From: Leptoclinus maculatus
Taxonomy: Eukaryota > Chordata > Actinopteri > Perciformes > Stichaeidae
Reading direction: 5' to 3'
Assembly (NCBI GenBank): GCA_032191485.1
Contig: JAVDOI010000020.1
Location: 784,501-848,500, forward strand
DNA length: 64,000 bases
A program made the translations under genes and the position numbers. Below, in pieces: positions 13,153 to 26,096 of this stretch. The notes under the pieces were generated by a model that was not told where the DNA came from, made no database searches, and saw nothing but the letters and a program-made list of their open reading frames with translations. Each line of letters opens with the position of its first letter. The stretch's first letter is position 1.

Positions 13153-13624
13153 GTAACAACGTAGCGTAACAACGTAGCGTAACAACGTAGCGTAACAACG
13201 TAGCGTAACAACGTAGCGTAACAACGTAGCGTAACAACGTAGCGTAAAAACGTAGCGTAAAAACGTAGCGTAACAACGTAGCGTAACAACGTAGCGTAAC
13301 AACGTAGCGTAACAACGTAGCGTAACAACGTAGCGTAACAACGTAGCGTAACAACGTAGCGTAACAACGTAGCGTAACAACGTAGCGTAACAACGTAGCG
13401 TAACAACGTAGCGTAACAACGTAGCGTAACAACGTAGCGTAAAAACGTAGCGTAACAACGTAGCGTAACAACGTAGCGTAACAACGTAGCGTAACAACGT
13501 AGCGTAACAACGTAGCGTAACAACGTAGCGTAACAACGTAGCGTAACAACGTAGCGTAACAACGTAGCGTAACAATGTAGCGTAACAACGTAGCGTAACA
13601 ACGTAGCGTAACAACGTAGCGTAA
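13153..13624 (+). repeat. 13-bp minisatellite, 36 copies
   Basis: The unit GTAACAACGTAGC is repeated 36 times head to tail plus a partial unit. Only four variant units are seen: three with AAAAACG for AACAACG (near 13247, 13260 and 13441) and one CG-to-TG (near 13575). Because 13 is not a multiple of 3 and the unit has no stop on the minus strand, all three minus frames stay open for about 156-162 codons. These frames are artefacts, not genes. Confidence 0.98.
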
Positions 13625-14147
13625 TCCTAGTCACTCAACCCCCACTCCCCACTGACAGCAGAAACTCTACACATCATCCATAGCATTCTGTAAACTCTTT
13701 TTCTCGGGCTGCACCTTGACCCATAAAATAAACAAAGTAACAATAAAAAAATGTGCTCTTTATCTATCTCGTATTATTTGGAAATGTAGTACTTGAAGCC
13801 GTTCAAAGGTTCGCTCCGGAAGGGACTTTTGTCTAGCAACGTTGAAAGTGTGTGATTTATTGCATCTCACCCCTTTATGAGGAGGCTTTTCACCCCACCT
13901 TTTGTATGTAGCCATTCATTTATGACCGGTATAAACACTTTTTACTTTAGATGTGTTTGGACATCCCTTTGTACAAACTTGTTTCTTTAAAGCATACTGA
14001 GGCCTGAGGAGTTGTATTTTTGTTTTGTTGAGCAGGTAATTTGTCACATTTTATCAGTTTAAATGATCTAATCCTAACCTCATGTCATTAATTGTCATTG
14101 TGTGATTGTATCAGTAGAAAAACAAGATAATACTGACTTCTCTAGAA

Positions 14148-14165
14148 GGGGGGGGGGGGGGGGGG
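14148..14165 (+). repeat. G homopolymer (18 nt)
   Basis: An uninterrupted run of 18 G. The true length may differ from this assembly because such runs are error-prone. Confidence 0.9.
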
Positions 14166-16529
14166 ATTTGGATTTGGATTTACAAACTGAGGTTTTACTC
14201 AAACAGAGAGAATATTTCTGCTCTGCTTCAGAGACATGTTTGTATGAGCAGTAAGGGCTCTCATGCCTAACCTGGCAAAAATAGAAGCCTGTTGGTGTTT
14301 GCTCGAGTAAACGCTGTTACCACATTATACATTTTTATCCTTCCTGTGGCCCAGCGAGAAGTCGCTAAGCTGTGCAGCTCTACTGTAATGCATGGCTGCA
14401 AATGGTACTTCATGGCTGTCATCAGATGTCACTCTTGTTGACGCCATTGAGATGTGGGAGCTTTTCTTTTTTCTTTCTTTTACAGCTCCTCATTTTCCCT
14501 CCTTTCCTTTAAAATGTAATTCCATGATTTATTACTTGTCCTTTTTGTACTTGTTTTGCTGTAGATAACACAAATCTCTCTGTTTGTTCAGGTTCAACAA
14601 CACATGTGTTGTGTACACTGCTGACCACCACAAGCTTCCTGTCAGTGACCCACAGTGCCCTCTGTGGGTTAAAGGTTGCACCCCTGGACAGATGTCGATC
14701 ACACAAAAAAATTCTTTCTGCACTTTCTTATACAGTTCATTCCGTCCCCCTGCTGTCAGTGAGCCTAAACATAAACCTTCTCTTGGTCTCACAGCGGGGG
14801 ACTAGAGCCTGTTGCAGATGGAAAACTCGGGTGGAAGAAAACTAAATGTCCCTGCAACAGTTTACATCAAGGCCATGTGAGATGATTTAGAACTGTATGA
14901 GAACTCTACCATACAGCTGTGCTCCAGTAGCTAAGATGCCTCTCAGTATCGTATATAAAACTTCTCAGACTCAATTGCTGTTGGGACAAAACTGCCTCGC
15001 ATGCACAATCTTGTTATGACTAAAATATTTACCGGCCAAAATATAATTTGTCGACCACAGTTAAGACCACAAATTGCAATATAATCATTGGTCAATGCTC
15101 ATAGATTAGTTTACGCAGTAACGGCCACCACAGGGCGAGCGAGAAGCAGTAGGCATGGAGTGAAGTGATGACCCATCTTTGCTAGTGTAGTCGTTTCACA
15201 AGTTCATTCATTATAGCTTTACCAATATAAATTCATATATTTATGCTCTTTAAAAGATTTTTCAAGTGCAGCTACAACATTTTACCTTTAACATTAAAAA
15301 AATCCATAAAGACCACATATCAGTCAACAGGGTGCATTCCATCCATCTTTTAATGCAATGTAATGTGAATAATGATACAATAAATATAGGGATCTTTGAC
15401 CAACTCACTAAGTGGATCTAGTGTTGAGTTACTCTTTAAAGATGAGGAAGCAGCATGCCACACAGAGCAGCGGAGCTCTGGTTGGTGGTAGACGAGTGTT
15501 TGGTTCATGGCTGGTCAATTAAATCCTGCATTTAAGATCTTCCTATTTATTAATTGATTATAATAAATACTAAAATGACTGCAGGAGCATAATCTTAACT
15601 CCATATACATAACCATCAAATGACCATCTGATAATGTTCGATAATTTCTTTATGTGTTGGACATTAGATTTTTAAAATGAACGTGTATAATTTAGCAATT
15701 AGAGCTTTTCTTTGTTTTATTGGATGTGAACTTTATTTTACCAGGATATTTACAAATGAGATTAAAAATCTTATTTTCAAAGGAGTTCTGGCCAAGATGG
15801 AAAAACAAAATGAGTGAAAAACAACAACACATTTCTTCAGTAGTACACAATCAGATGTTCAGAGATGAAACTGTTGTTTTATGGTACATTACAGATGCAG
15901 TGAAAAGTCAAACTACATTTGATTGTATTAGTACAACACTGACTGTGTGTGGTACTAGTACACTTAAATGTCACATAAAGCACACTTACTGAGAATGACA
16001 GAGTGTAAACACAGTTCTCAACTCTACTGTTCAAGATGCTTGATAGTCGACTCATCAATAAGGGCGTAAGCACGATAAAAAGACCACCAGTGAGAACCTG
16101 TTTACAACAACAATGGAGGCCAAAAACATGTATTATCAATTGAATTAAACTGTGATTCAAGCTTTCTTTGTTGTCTCTTTTTATATTCTATTTAGAATAT
16201 GCTCTCCTCTCTGTGCAAAATGCAACCTTTGGAGCTACATTGATCTTCTGATTGATTTTACAATGTGGAGAGAAATACACATTTTTATCAGTGTACAGTG
16301 TCAAATAATGATATACTTCAAATCAAACCCAGACTGTATAATTCAAAAAGTAGAAGCTGTGTTTTAGATTGAGCACAGCAGTGTGTAACTGATTCAAACA
16401 GAATCAGATATTATGAACAATGTGTGTGCCATATGGCGAAAAAAGGGGTTTTATATCTATGAATTATTGTATAGTTTTGAATGAAGTGTTTCATTTTGCA
16501 AAAGATCTGAGGTGTTCTACTTGTGTGTT

Positions 16530-16562
<33 letters not shown>
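16530..16562 (+). repeat. (GT)n microsatellite
   Basis: Dinucleotide tract passing into GCGCGCG near its end, a purine-pyrimidine alternation that could adopt Z-DNA. Confidence 0.9.
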
Positions 16563-18070
16563 AGTTGTATAAATTGTATGTAGTTATGTGACAAATTGAA
16601 GTGTAAGTAGCCACAGTCAGTGGATGAGTTCCCTGACTGCAGATGTTCACATCATTACAGATGTGTATAAAACAGCTCCCATCAGTTCGTTCACTCAACA
16701 TTCTCCTCTTTGCTCCTGTTTTGGAAGCCTGCATCACATAAAGCTAAGTGAAGTGCAATGACTCAGATTAACTGCACCACATGACACACGGCTTGACGTT
16801 TGTTGCCAAAATGTAATTTGTTTTAATCAAAGCAGATTTAGCTTTTCTAAATTTGTGCCATCAAGAGCAAAGTTGCGTGTGTTTTTGAAATACCTTCATT
16901 ACCAAATACCTTTTTTTGCAACCACACAAATCAGTAATTGCAACAATAATATCACACTGTACTCCTCTGAAAACAGGTTAGAGAGGTTTAAAGGGTAACA
17001 CATAACTCACAGCATCTGTAGCCAAAGGCCTCATCCAGTGCTGATCAGCCTGTTGAATCTCACCACTGGACACCAGACATCATGGTGTCCAGAGCAGTGG
17101 CTGCTTCCCCCGGGAAGACTCCATTTTCACCTCCTCCACTCCTGCCAGAGCTACACAGAGACTCTGTTGTGTCACAGCAGAGCAAGGCCAGCAGCTCCAC
17201 CTCCAACAACGGAGAGACGTGAGAGGACAGAAACACGTAGAGAGCTGAGAGTTAAGTCTGCTCTTTATATTATTTAAAGACTATTTCCCTTTTGAAAGAA
17301 GACATATTGCACTCTTCCTCTTCAATCAAAAGTTAAATTCCTGAGCAATAAAACACACTCTTGCTGATTTTAACTCACTCTATATATACAGAGAGATATT
17401 ATATAGATATTAACAACAGTATCAAAGACTAAAAAAAGATTCTAAAATTCTCCTCCCATTACCTGAGGCCAACTCGTTTTGTATTACAATCCCGTTAGGA
17501 GGGGAACGATTTATAATAATGCAAATAGAACATGATGCACAGAGCAAAACAAAGACCTGTCACATTGTCAAAATATGTTTGGAATGTGAAGTAATTGTAA
17601 ATATGGATAGAATACAATATAAAGGGGTTGAATAAATCGAAATTAAAGTCAACCTCTGCAGTGTTCCAGCTGCATGTAGAGATGTGACTTTTCTGTGTGA
17701 CATGAATAAAAGTGGGTCAGTATAGCCCTATTGGTGCAGTTGGGGGGGTGGGGGGGTAGTTACGCCTCCCCTCTTTTTAAATACGTCCCAACTAACCTCA
17801 CACAAAGGAAGCCCACAGTGGTCCTGCTGAGCCCCAGAGCATGCTGGTCCAGGTTGGAGGTGTGTGAGGTGGGCTTCAGGCTGCAGTCAGTCAGTGTGTA
17901 TATATAATATGTATGTATATATAAATGTGTGTGTGTGTGTGTGTCAGCTAGGCTGCTATGACACCAATAAATGAGCAGTGTTTCTGTGCGGCACACTGAC
18001 TTTCTTTCACCATACATGAACTGTGCTCAAAAGAGCTTTTTCACCGACTCACGCTGCAATGATAACATGG

Positions 18071-18073
<3 letters not shown>

Positions 18074-18137
<64 letters not shown>
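18074..18137 (+). repeat. (GT)n microsatellite, ~32 units
   Basis: Uninterrupted 64-bp dinucleotide array in the intergenic spacer. Confidence 0.97.
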
Positions 18138-18138
<1 letters not shown>

Positions 18139-18562
18139 ACCTCAGGGTATGATGGATCTATAGACATTAGTCTGACATATCACTGAAAACACACAGAGAA
18201 CTAGATGTGAGCAAACACACACATGAAGCATTATTCAAAGCTAGATTTAGGCCGACGCTCTGTTTGCTTCATATCCTCGATGAAGTGTTTCTGTGAGTCC
18301 CCTAATGATGTTTCTTGTGGGGTTTTTTGCCATGAAGAAACAAGACTAAGTAATTATAGATCGCTATACATAAAGATTGTGAGATAAGTAATCAGTATTG
18401 AGTTATCTCAACATCACCATGTTGTTAATGTTATGGACCAATTACTATTCATTTATAACAACACATTACAGCGTACGTATATGATCCATATAAGCTGTTT
18501 AAACAACAAAACACATGTAGTAATAATAATAATAATAATGATAATGAATAATAATGATCATT

Positions 18563-18668
18563 CAGTGACAAAGCTCTGATAAAGTCACTGTACTCCACCT
18601 GCTGAGCAGCAGACAGACAGTTAGAGACCAGCTGGTGAACATCAGTGGGACATTTATCAGCTGAAGAG
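18563..18668. repeat. dispersed repeat, copy A
   Basis: The phrase 'cagtgacaaagctctgat' followed by 'cctgctgagcagcagacag' and 'agctggtgaaca' recurs at about 42960-43070 in a pde5a intron with substitutions and small indels. It is therefore a dispersed repeat of unknown class. Confidence 0.7.
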
Positions 18669-20346
18669 ACACATATTGTAGATTTTGTTTGTTTTGTTGG
18701 TGGAGACCAAAACAAAGCTGAAAGCAGATTCAATCCCTTATATTGATATTGATCAGTTGGACACATGCAGGTGAGAGTGCTCCCAGCTGTGGTTTTGGGG
18801 TCTAACAGCCATCGTCATCATTCTATAGATCAAAAACAGAAAAGTTAAGATACTTGTACTCTGGATCAAATAAATATAGGCGCCATCGAATTCAAATTAA
18901 TCCACATTGTCGCAATCCTCTAAATCTTCAGCCTTGACAGGGACAATCCTTTAGATGACATTACTCTTTCTGTACTCCAACACTAAAACTCCACCGTTAT
19001 CTCCCAGCAACAAGTCAGCTCTCGAGGTTTCAGAACTTGTCCTCTTGACTTTATTAATACCTAGGAAAACTCATAGTTGTAGCTCAGATGGCGTTAATGG
19101 TCTACAAGAGTTAGCGTCTAATTCTTCTTTGGGCAGCTAATGCTACTTTGTGTAGTTGTGGAACCACATGTTTAGCATTATGTCCAGTGATGTAGTGGTA
19201 AAAACAGACTTAAATATGACTCTTTAGTCATCATCACACCATCAAAATCTCAAACAATGGGCAAAATAACAATTAACATGAGAGCTATTTAGTTTGACTT
19301 ATATCGGTACTGTCATAGTTTGTAAAATAATGAATTTACAAAAAAGTTTTAGATTTTTCAATGCATGATTTCATTGATGTTGAAGTGCCACACTTGGCCG
19401 TTTGAAGCTTAGCTACACTAACATCACTCCATGTTCCACCAAAGCTGCTATTAAATAAAGGCAGCGCAATGGGAGATCTAGTAGTCCACATGCAGGCAGC
19501 GTGGCTAAACAGAGCCAGCTGAATGTGTTCTTGTGGTTGTGTGTTTGTGTGCCTTCGTGATTGCATCAGCGCTGCAGGGACCAAAGAAGGACAGATGTGC
19601 TAGAAGTCCAGAGCCCCGCCCCCTCGTCCTCTTCCTCCCCCCACCATCCGTCCTACTTTTACCCATCCATCAATCCTTCTCTGTCCATCTGTCCATACCC
19701 TCAGAGCTCAGCAGCTGTGTTTGTCATGACACATTTATCGGGGTCGTCAACAGAAACGAGGGCTTCATATATAAATCAGTTTCGTTAGCCCCAGGAAGGG
19801 GCACATATACAAGTATGACCATGCACATGAAATATGACTACCACGGCAAGCGGAAAAGTCCTCTAAGGCCAAAATGTACAAATGAATAGCTCCATTCTGA
19901 AAGTGAGAAGGATGAGAAAAGTACTCCTACAAAAACAGAATATTTATCAAATCAGATTCTCCTGCAAATTTAGACAATGGGAAAAAAGGTACTTAAGAGA
20001 ACAACAGAGTTGAGTAAAGAAAAAGTAAGTGAATGATCACCGTCTTACATCAGTATTCCACAAGACCCATGACAATATACCTGGGAAATGCTTCCTAAAA
20101 CCATAAATCATTTCATTGCTGCTGGATGGAAGAGAAATAGTAGCTGCAAATGCTTTGGCGATGTTTAAATCTTTTTTTGAATTTACAAGATTTCCACAAT
20201 TAGAAATGCAAATAAAGAAAAGTGGATGGAATCTCAATTCATGACGGTACGGCTTTTGATGATGTCTTTGAGTGTGGCCATTCTAAATATCTACAAACAC
20301 TTTAGCCTATCACCGTTAGCTGGTCGGATGACACGTCGTACAAAGT

Positions 20347-20440
20347 AACCCTAAACCTCTAACCCTAACACTAACACTGCTAAATACCTAATCCTAACCC
20401 TTAACCTAATCTAAATCTGATGCAGTTTCTAAACTTAACC
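20347..20440 (+). repeat. degenerate CTAACCC-rich (telomere-like) tract
   Basis: Repeated TAACCCTAA / CCTAACCC-like words with interruptions. This is probably a decayed short tandem repeat; nothing else suggests a former chromosome end. Confidence 0.5.
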
Positions 20441-21453
20441 TAAAGAGCTCAATATTTTCTGTCATCTAATATACTTCCGTCCTTGTTTGGGTGAATAACA
20501 AGCTGTAAAATGTCTAGCTCCTTGATGAAGTAAGAATTTGCAGAATTGTCTTCATTATGGAGAATCTTCTCAACTTGCAATCCTTTTGGCCATTTGGTCC
20601 TTGGATGGAAGAACAGTGCACACACACTCCCATACACACATGTAGAATAAATGACAGCTGTACGATGAATCTCCAAGGTCTCAGCTTTCCGTTGCCAAAA
20701 GAGAGCAGTGCAGGCGGACAGGAAAGGAGAGGTCAAGACTCAACGTGGCTGAGGACGAATCGACCTGGAAACTTGCAGTGGAGGGATCATGTTGCAGGGG
20801 AGGGGGAGAATGGAGACAGTGTGGGTGAAGGGGCGATGGGGAATAAAGAAGTCTTGAAAATGTTGAGTAAGCTTCACCTACACTGATTATATTGTTGTTG
20901 AAATATTCTTTTACATGCTTTTCCATTCCCTTTTTTCTCTCCACCTAATGAAAATACTATTTCCATTCAAGTGTGCAGGCACAAATGATGCCCAGCTGAC
21001 TTTCTGTATAATAATATATATGGTTGAAAACAATCCTTGCTTCATTAGGCAAGATTTATAGGCTGTAAATATGCACCTTTTCTATCAGCCTTTCTATTGG
21101 ACCAAAGATTGCCTTGATTGGCCAATTTAAAGTCTGCATTATTTGCTTCACTGATCACATTCTCTTATGAATTGACGGTCAGTCTCTTAGCACCCTGTTC
21201 AATTCCTCATAAAAAAGGACAGCTTATCCTGCTCTGACTTGAATTATTATTTGAAGTCCTTGGCTTTTCTGAAAGTATTCTTGAGGAATTTAATTTGATA
21301 ATTTGATAACTTGATGTTATCTGTTGGCGCGTGATTGAGTAAGTACTTCTGCTTATGCAGAGGACGTCAGCTGAGTAGGCAGTCCTTCAATGTAGCCCTG
21401 GACACATTCATGCACACACTGCTAAAATAATATAGCAATATACCGACATGTGT

Positions 21454-22315
21454 GGTCTGAGCAGTGGCGGGCCGTCAGGGCCTGCAAAGCCTTCTCTGCT
21501 GGCCTAAACAGAATCACACAAAAAAAAAAGCAGTTGCTCTGCTTCCAGTGCAGCTTGTTTTAAGTAGAGCTTTTATCCAATCAGATTTCACCTCTGTGTC
21601 TCTAGGTAAGAAGAGAGGCCCGAGGCCTGCAGCCTCAAAAGTGCTTCCATGTGCCGTTTAAGTGAATGGGGACGATATTGTTGATTGTCATAGTGTTCAA
21701 CCAATCAGATCTTTAGTTTGACATGTTGGGCGTATTCTTTGAGTGTCAGCAGCCGCTACCCCCATACTTGCCGGCCTACACCTACGTCATCATTACATGT
21801 CCATGTGCAGCTCTGCCGCGAAGTGCAGGGTGTGCTGTGATTGGTCAGTGGGCGAGCATGTGACTATCGTGAACCGAAACTTAACAGCAGAGTACCACAC
21901 ACCGTGACACAGGGGGCTGAGACGAGGAAAGAGATTGCAGAGCAGTACTTTAATGTTTGGGTTGTGAAAGTAAAATCATAAGACGGTCTCCTAAAGAGAC
22001 GGATCAGCCGCGGCTTGTCATTAAGGGATGATGGTGGGTCCCACAGCCAGACCAGCTGAGAACCACTGTCCTACATGAGCACAGAAAACATTATATTTTC
22101 CTGAATTTAAGCTTCTGCATTTTCCAAATGCTCTAGCGTTATTCAAACGTTTGTAAGCCTCGTACTGAACGGTTTAATACAAGTACGTACATAGTTACAG
22201 CCTTAGAAACGAATAATAGCTGTGGCGCCTTCATGTGGTTATAAGGTGGTATTTCAGCTGCATGACAGCAGTGAAGGCCTGGGTATGAAATGCACGGCCC
22301 GCCACTGGGTCTGAG
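21454..22315. mobile_element. complete non-autonomous hAT-type transposon (copy 1) with 8-bp TSD
   Basis: The element spans 21462-22307 (846 bp). It starts CAGTGGCGGGCCGT and ends ACGGCCCGCCACTG, perfect 14-bp terminal inverted repeats. It is flanked on both sides by GGTCTGAG (21454-21461 and 22308-22315), the 8-bp duplication expected of hAT transposases. The interior has no transposase frame. Compared with copy 2 it lacks an AT-rich block after the left end, where an A run now sits. It also carries foreign sequence at about 21895-22073 ending in CTGAGAACCACTG, which itself resembles a different hAT terminus. Confidence 0.9.
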
Positions 22316-22629
22316 CGATTCACAACTGTCCACTTGTGATCGGATCACCCAAGACACCTGTTAATGCCAGGTCTGACCATTCACTGTGATCCTCCATGCT
22401 AATGGTAGTGAGTGATAGAAAGCCATAAGTATTATCTCAAATGTAAGAACATGGGAAATGCAACAAGCTCAAACTCTAAATGGTACGTAAATTCAAAATG
22501 CAGGAAATCAAAAGAGCTCTCCCATTTGGAAGTATAGTGCCTAGCAGAGACTCACATTTTTTAACCAGAACATGTAGAGTGTATGAGATGGGAGACTGGG
22601 TGTTGCACATACTCACTGTGTGTCCTAAA

Positions 22630-22925
22630 AATGGTAAATGCTAAATGGACTGTACTTGTAAATCTCTTTTCTAATCATCCGACCACTCAAAGCTCTTTAA
22701 CACTACATGTCATCATTCACCCATTCATACACTGATGGCAGGGGCTACCATGCAAGGTGCCACCTGCCCATCAGGACTACAACATTCATACCCAATCACA
22801 CACCGTAGGCACAGTTTACGGGAGCAATTTGGGGTTAAGTGTCTTGCCCAAGGACACATGGACATGGACTAGAGGAGCTAGAAACCGCCGCTCTGATTGA
22901 AGGACGAACCTGCTCTACCACTGAG
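22630..22925. repeat. teleost interspersed repeat
   Basis: Phrases such as 'atggactgtacttgtaaatc', 'ccaccactcaaagctcttta'-like text, 'cattcatacactgatggcag', 'catgcaaggtgccacctgcc' and 'tcttgcccaaggacacatgg' are recognisable from a very common non-coding fish repeat. Its class is not certain to me. Confidence 0.65.
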
Positions 22926-23544
22926 CACCTGTGTGAATACATCTATTCATGTTAAACAACTTAAATGAATGATACTTTAAAAAACAACAACAATGAATAA
23001 TAATAATTAATACCAACCTTTAACAGCTTTGGTTATCAAAATGTGTAGTGCAATTTTGGACAATTGTTAGTACTCACAAATGGTGTACTAACAGAATGAT
23101 TGCTAGTATGGATCACTGCCTCGTAGAGGTCTTTACTGGTCCACAATCCTTCTAACTGAGACACTCAGACCGAGTACGGGTGTTTCCAGATCACAAGATA
23201 ACTGTGACATTTCCTTCACTGAAACGTACCCTTACCATAACCATATAAGTTAATATGTACAGATATTGTAGAAAGAAAGAATTAAAAAACATATTTTTAA
23301 TTCATCTTTAAAAACAAACTGGTAATCTGGACTTTTGCAGAATTGTACAATATCATATTTGTATGGTTGGTGGTCTCTCTTTATCTGGGTCTGTTGGGGT
23401 GGTTGGGTCCAATTATCCCCGGGGTCTATTCAGACCAGGTCTGTTATCAGGTCTTCTTTTCTGAAAATGAAGTTGTTTTTTTGTCAAGCAGCAGTTTGCA
23501 TCAAAAACATGTTGTGATCCCACAGATGTTTATGGTCTGCTCAC

Positions 23545-23699
23545 AATGATCAAATGTTTGCCTGGAGCGAAACCAACATTTAGCTCTAATATTTCCTCTG
23601 CCCTGGCCTTCCATAACTATTGCAGCAGAACAGAGTTGAAGTCTGTGAAAATATGGAAGTAAAATGTTGGTTTCACCCCAGGCACACATTTGTATCATT
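23545..23699. mobile_element. ~155-bp foldback (inverted-repeat) element
   Basis: The arm near 23545-23581 (AATGATCAAATG through GCGAAACCAACATTT) pairs with 23662-23699 (AAATGTTGGTTTCACCCC through ATCATT). There are two substitutions and two single-base bulges over about 37 bp. The loop of about 80 nt is unpaired. The size and shape fit a tiny MITE. Confidence 0.6.
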
Positions 23700-25439
23700 C
23701 AGCAGTATTAATGTCACAAATGGGTCTGCCTTCAACTGAATCACCACACACCTCATAAACATAAGCACACAGTGCCAACACATCCTAACCCCCAACTCGT
23801 CTAATACCAATATTTGGTCTGTGCCCCTCGGCTTAGGAGATGGACGCACTAGGTACTCCTCTAGGACTAGTTTACAACGTGTCAGTATACACTCGTTACA
23901 TACATAGTGTCCTTTCAAGATAAACTTTTGTCTTCACAGGAATTAGATTTAAGCAACAAAACCACTGAGTTTAGGATGATCTGATGATATAGGATGTTCA
24001 CTAGCGAGTGACTTTTTAGTTTGGCACAGGACACAAACACAGGTCTGCTGGAGGAAAGTCCTGCGTTTGTTCGACCCATCCACCACTTCTCCTCCTGCCT
24101 GCCCTGAGCAGACACTCACAGTCTTTAGTACACCACATGCTCTTACAGTCCACTATTGCTGCTGGAGGGATTACATGGGAGTTAGTTGAAAGCCCAGTGC
24201 ATCGCATACAGCCGCTAAAGGGCCGCTGACCAAACATCCTGACGAGTTGGGAGTGAGAACGGGTTGACTGTGCAGTTTCCCGATGTTACTGTACATTATT
24301 TCTTGATACATTGCTATACCTTTAGCCAAGACTTGGGGTTGCTTTTATTGAAAGAAAGTGCATAGTGCTGCTCTAAGACTATGTCACTGCCCTTGCAGAA
24401 AGCATAAAGCCATGCCCTTCCTCTTCTGGTGTGTGCGCTGTTTGTTAATGTTATAGCTTGCAGTCATTGCTGGACTCCCACAATCCTTGGAGATCACTGC
24501 ATATGTGCAGGGAGGGGTGATTTTATTTGGATATAGTGCAGGTGGCTTGACTGAGTAACTGTATATGCTCTCATCCCACCCACCATCAATTAGACCTTGT
24601 TTACTCTGGAGGGCTATCTGTCCATGGCTGGGGCCTGCGTGTTTAGTCTCTAATGGGGCTGTAGGCCGTCATATGAACTCACTAGTAAAAAGGAAGCAAC
24701 TCTGGGTCTTTATGAGACAAACACAACCTTGGACATTACAGGGAGAGTCTTTTTACAGGTTGAAACAACAGCATTTGTTCATCAAGATCACACAGACTGG
24801 TGTAACCCTGTTCCTATAGGCTGTAGATGGGCAGAACCACACTTAACGTCATATCTTCATGTTGTGTGTGTGTGTGTGTACGTTATGCTCAAATTTGATT
24901 TGTGTATCTACAAGAACGCAGGAATGTGTGTATGCTTGCGTGTGAATGAGATGAAAAGTAATTTGCTGAGCTCCAGCTGTTTCACACAGAGCGCCAGGGA
25001 ACATGAGGCACAGGTCCAACCAGCTGAGCGCTGCACGCCCATCACTGCAGCCAGTCAGATCCAAGAAGGACAAGCTCAGCACCTACAGGACCGGAATGTG
25101 TGGCAAACACCTCATTACACTGAATAGAGATGGAAGTGAATCTATTTGGTGCTCTCCACATGTAATTAGAAATGCGACAGACACTTCTTCGCAGGCTATA
25201 AGTGAGGATTGCTTTGCGTGCGTTATAGTGTGAGAGTTCAGCCAAATATGCAGATGAAGCAAATGTCAGTCTGTGAAACGGCTGGACCAGCTGACAAGTC
25301 TGCACACATTTAGCAGCAAATTCTTTGTTTGTACTCCTCACTTCTAAAACTAAAGCTATGCGCTAATAGTATGTTAACTTTACCATAGCCATTGATAATG
25401 TCAACATTTAGTGTGTGAAATGTAAGAGTTGTACTGAAA

Positions 25440-26096
25440 GATTTGGCTCAGATGGGTTTCAGATGAAGCCCCCCTAAAATGTTCTTCAGCCCCCCCAAAT
25501 AATTTGGCAATATTGGATTTAAAAAAAAAAAAAAAAAAATGTATTTTTATTTTGGTGATGTCATTAAATGAAACTATTGTTTCTCACATGGACAAGTTAT
25601 TTATAACTCTAACATGTGCATGCGTTCTGGTTTGTATGTTTTCTCCCTCTTCAAATTACAATCCAATAGCCTATCATCATACTTAACAATATAAGGCCCA
25701 GGCACTAGGACCTTGGGGAGGCTGCTCTCGTCTCTGGTCAACGACAGCAGGATTATAGCCGAGGAGTTCAGCTCAAAGTCAATGATGCACGGAGTGAAAG
25801 TGTAAGTACAGGTAGTTACAGAATGTGGCTATCTGTAGTTGTTAACGATTGTTACCTGCTTAAATGTAGGTTTACTTGAGGCAAATGAAAGGGAATGTTG
25901 TAGTGGGCTATGTTAACAGTGTAAAGCAAAACTACAGAGCAAAATCACACTCTTTCTGATTGAACCAATCTATGAACTGTCTGAAACAATGGATATCCGC
26001 GGCCCCCAAATGGGCCCCGAAAACAATTGCGCAAACATGCCACTCCCCTTGGGGCTAAGCCCCCCCCCCTTTCTTTGAATCCTAGAAACGCCCCTG
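25440..26096. mobile_element. possible decayed hAT-related element
   Basis: The right end reads GAAACGCCCCTG after 'ggggctaagcccccccccc'. The left side starts near CAGATGGGTTTCAG with 'agcccccc' repeats, suggesting diverged inverted ends. No clean target duplication is visible, so both boundaries and class are tentative. An 18-A run lies near 25521. Confidence 0.3.

Larger units (their letters stand above)
13625..21453. other. intergenic spacer without recognisable genes
   Basis: No supported exon. It holds simple repeats (18-bp G run at 14148-14165, GT tracts near 16530 and 18074), telomere-like degenerate CTAACCC/CCTAA motifs at about 20347-20440, and a segment at 18563-18668 that recurs near 42960. 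No RNA gene was recognised. Confidence 0.5.

Noticed and set aside
13118..13634. Three overlapping minus-strand frames of 156-162 codons encoding a CYATLLRYVVTLR repeat protein
   Set aside because: They are produced solely by the 13-bp minisatellite, which is open in all three minus frames; there is no start context, splice signal or homolog.
20347..20440. Interstitial telomere indicating a chromosome fusion
   Set aside because: The CTAACCC-like words are too few and irregular; ordinary degenerate tandem repeat is enough.
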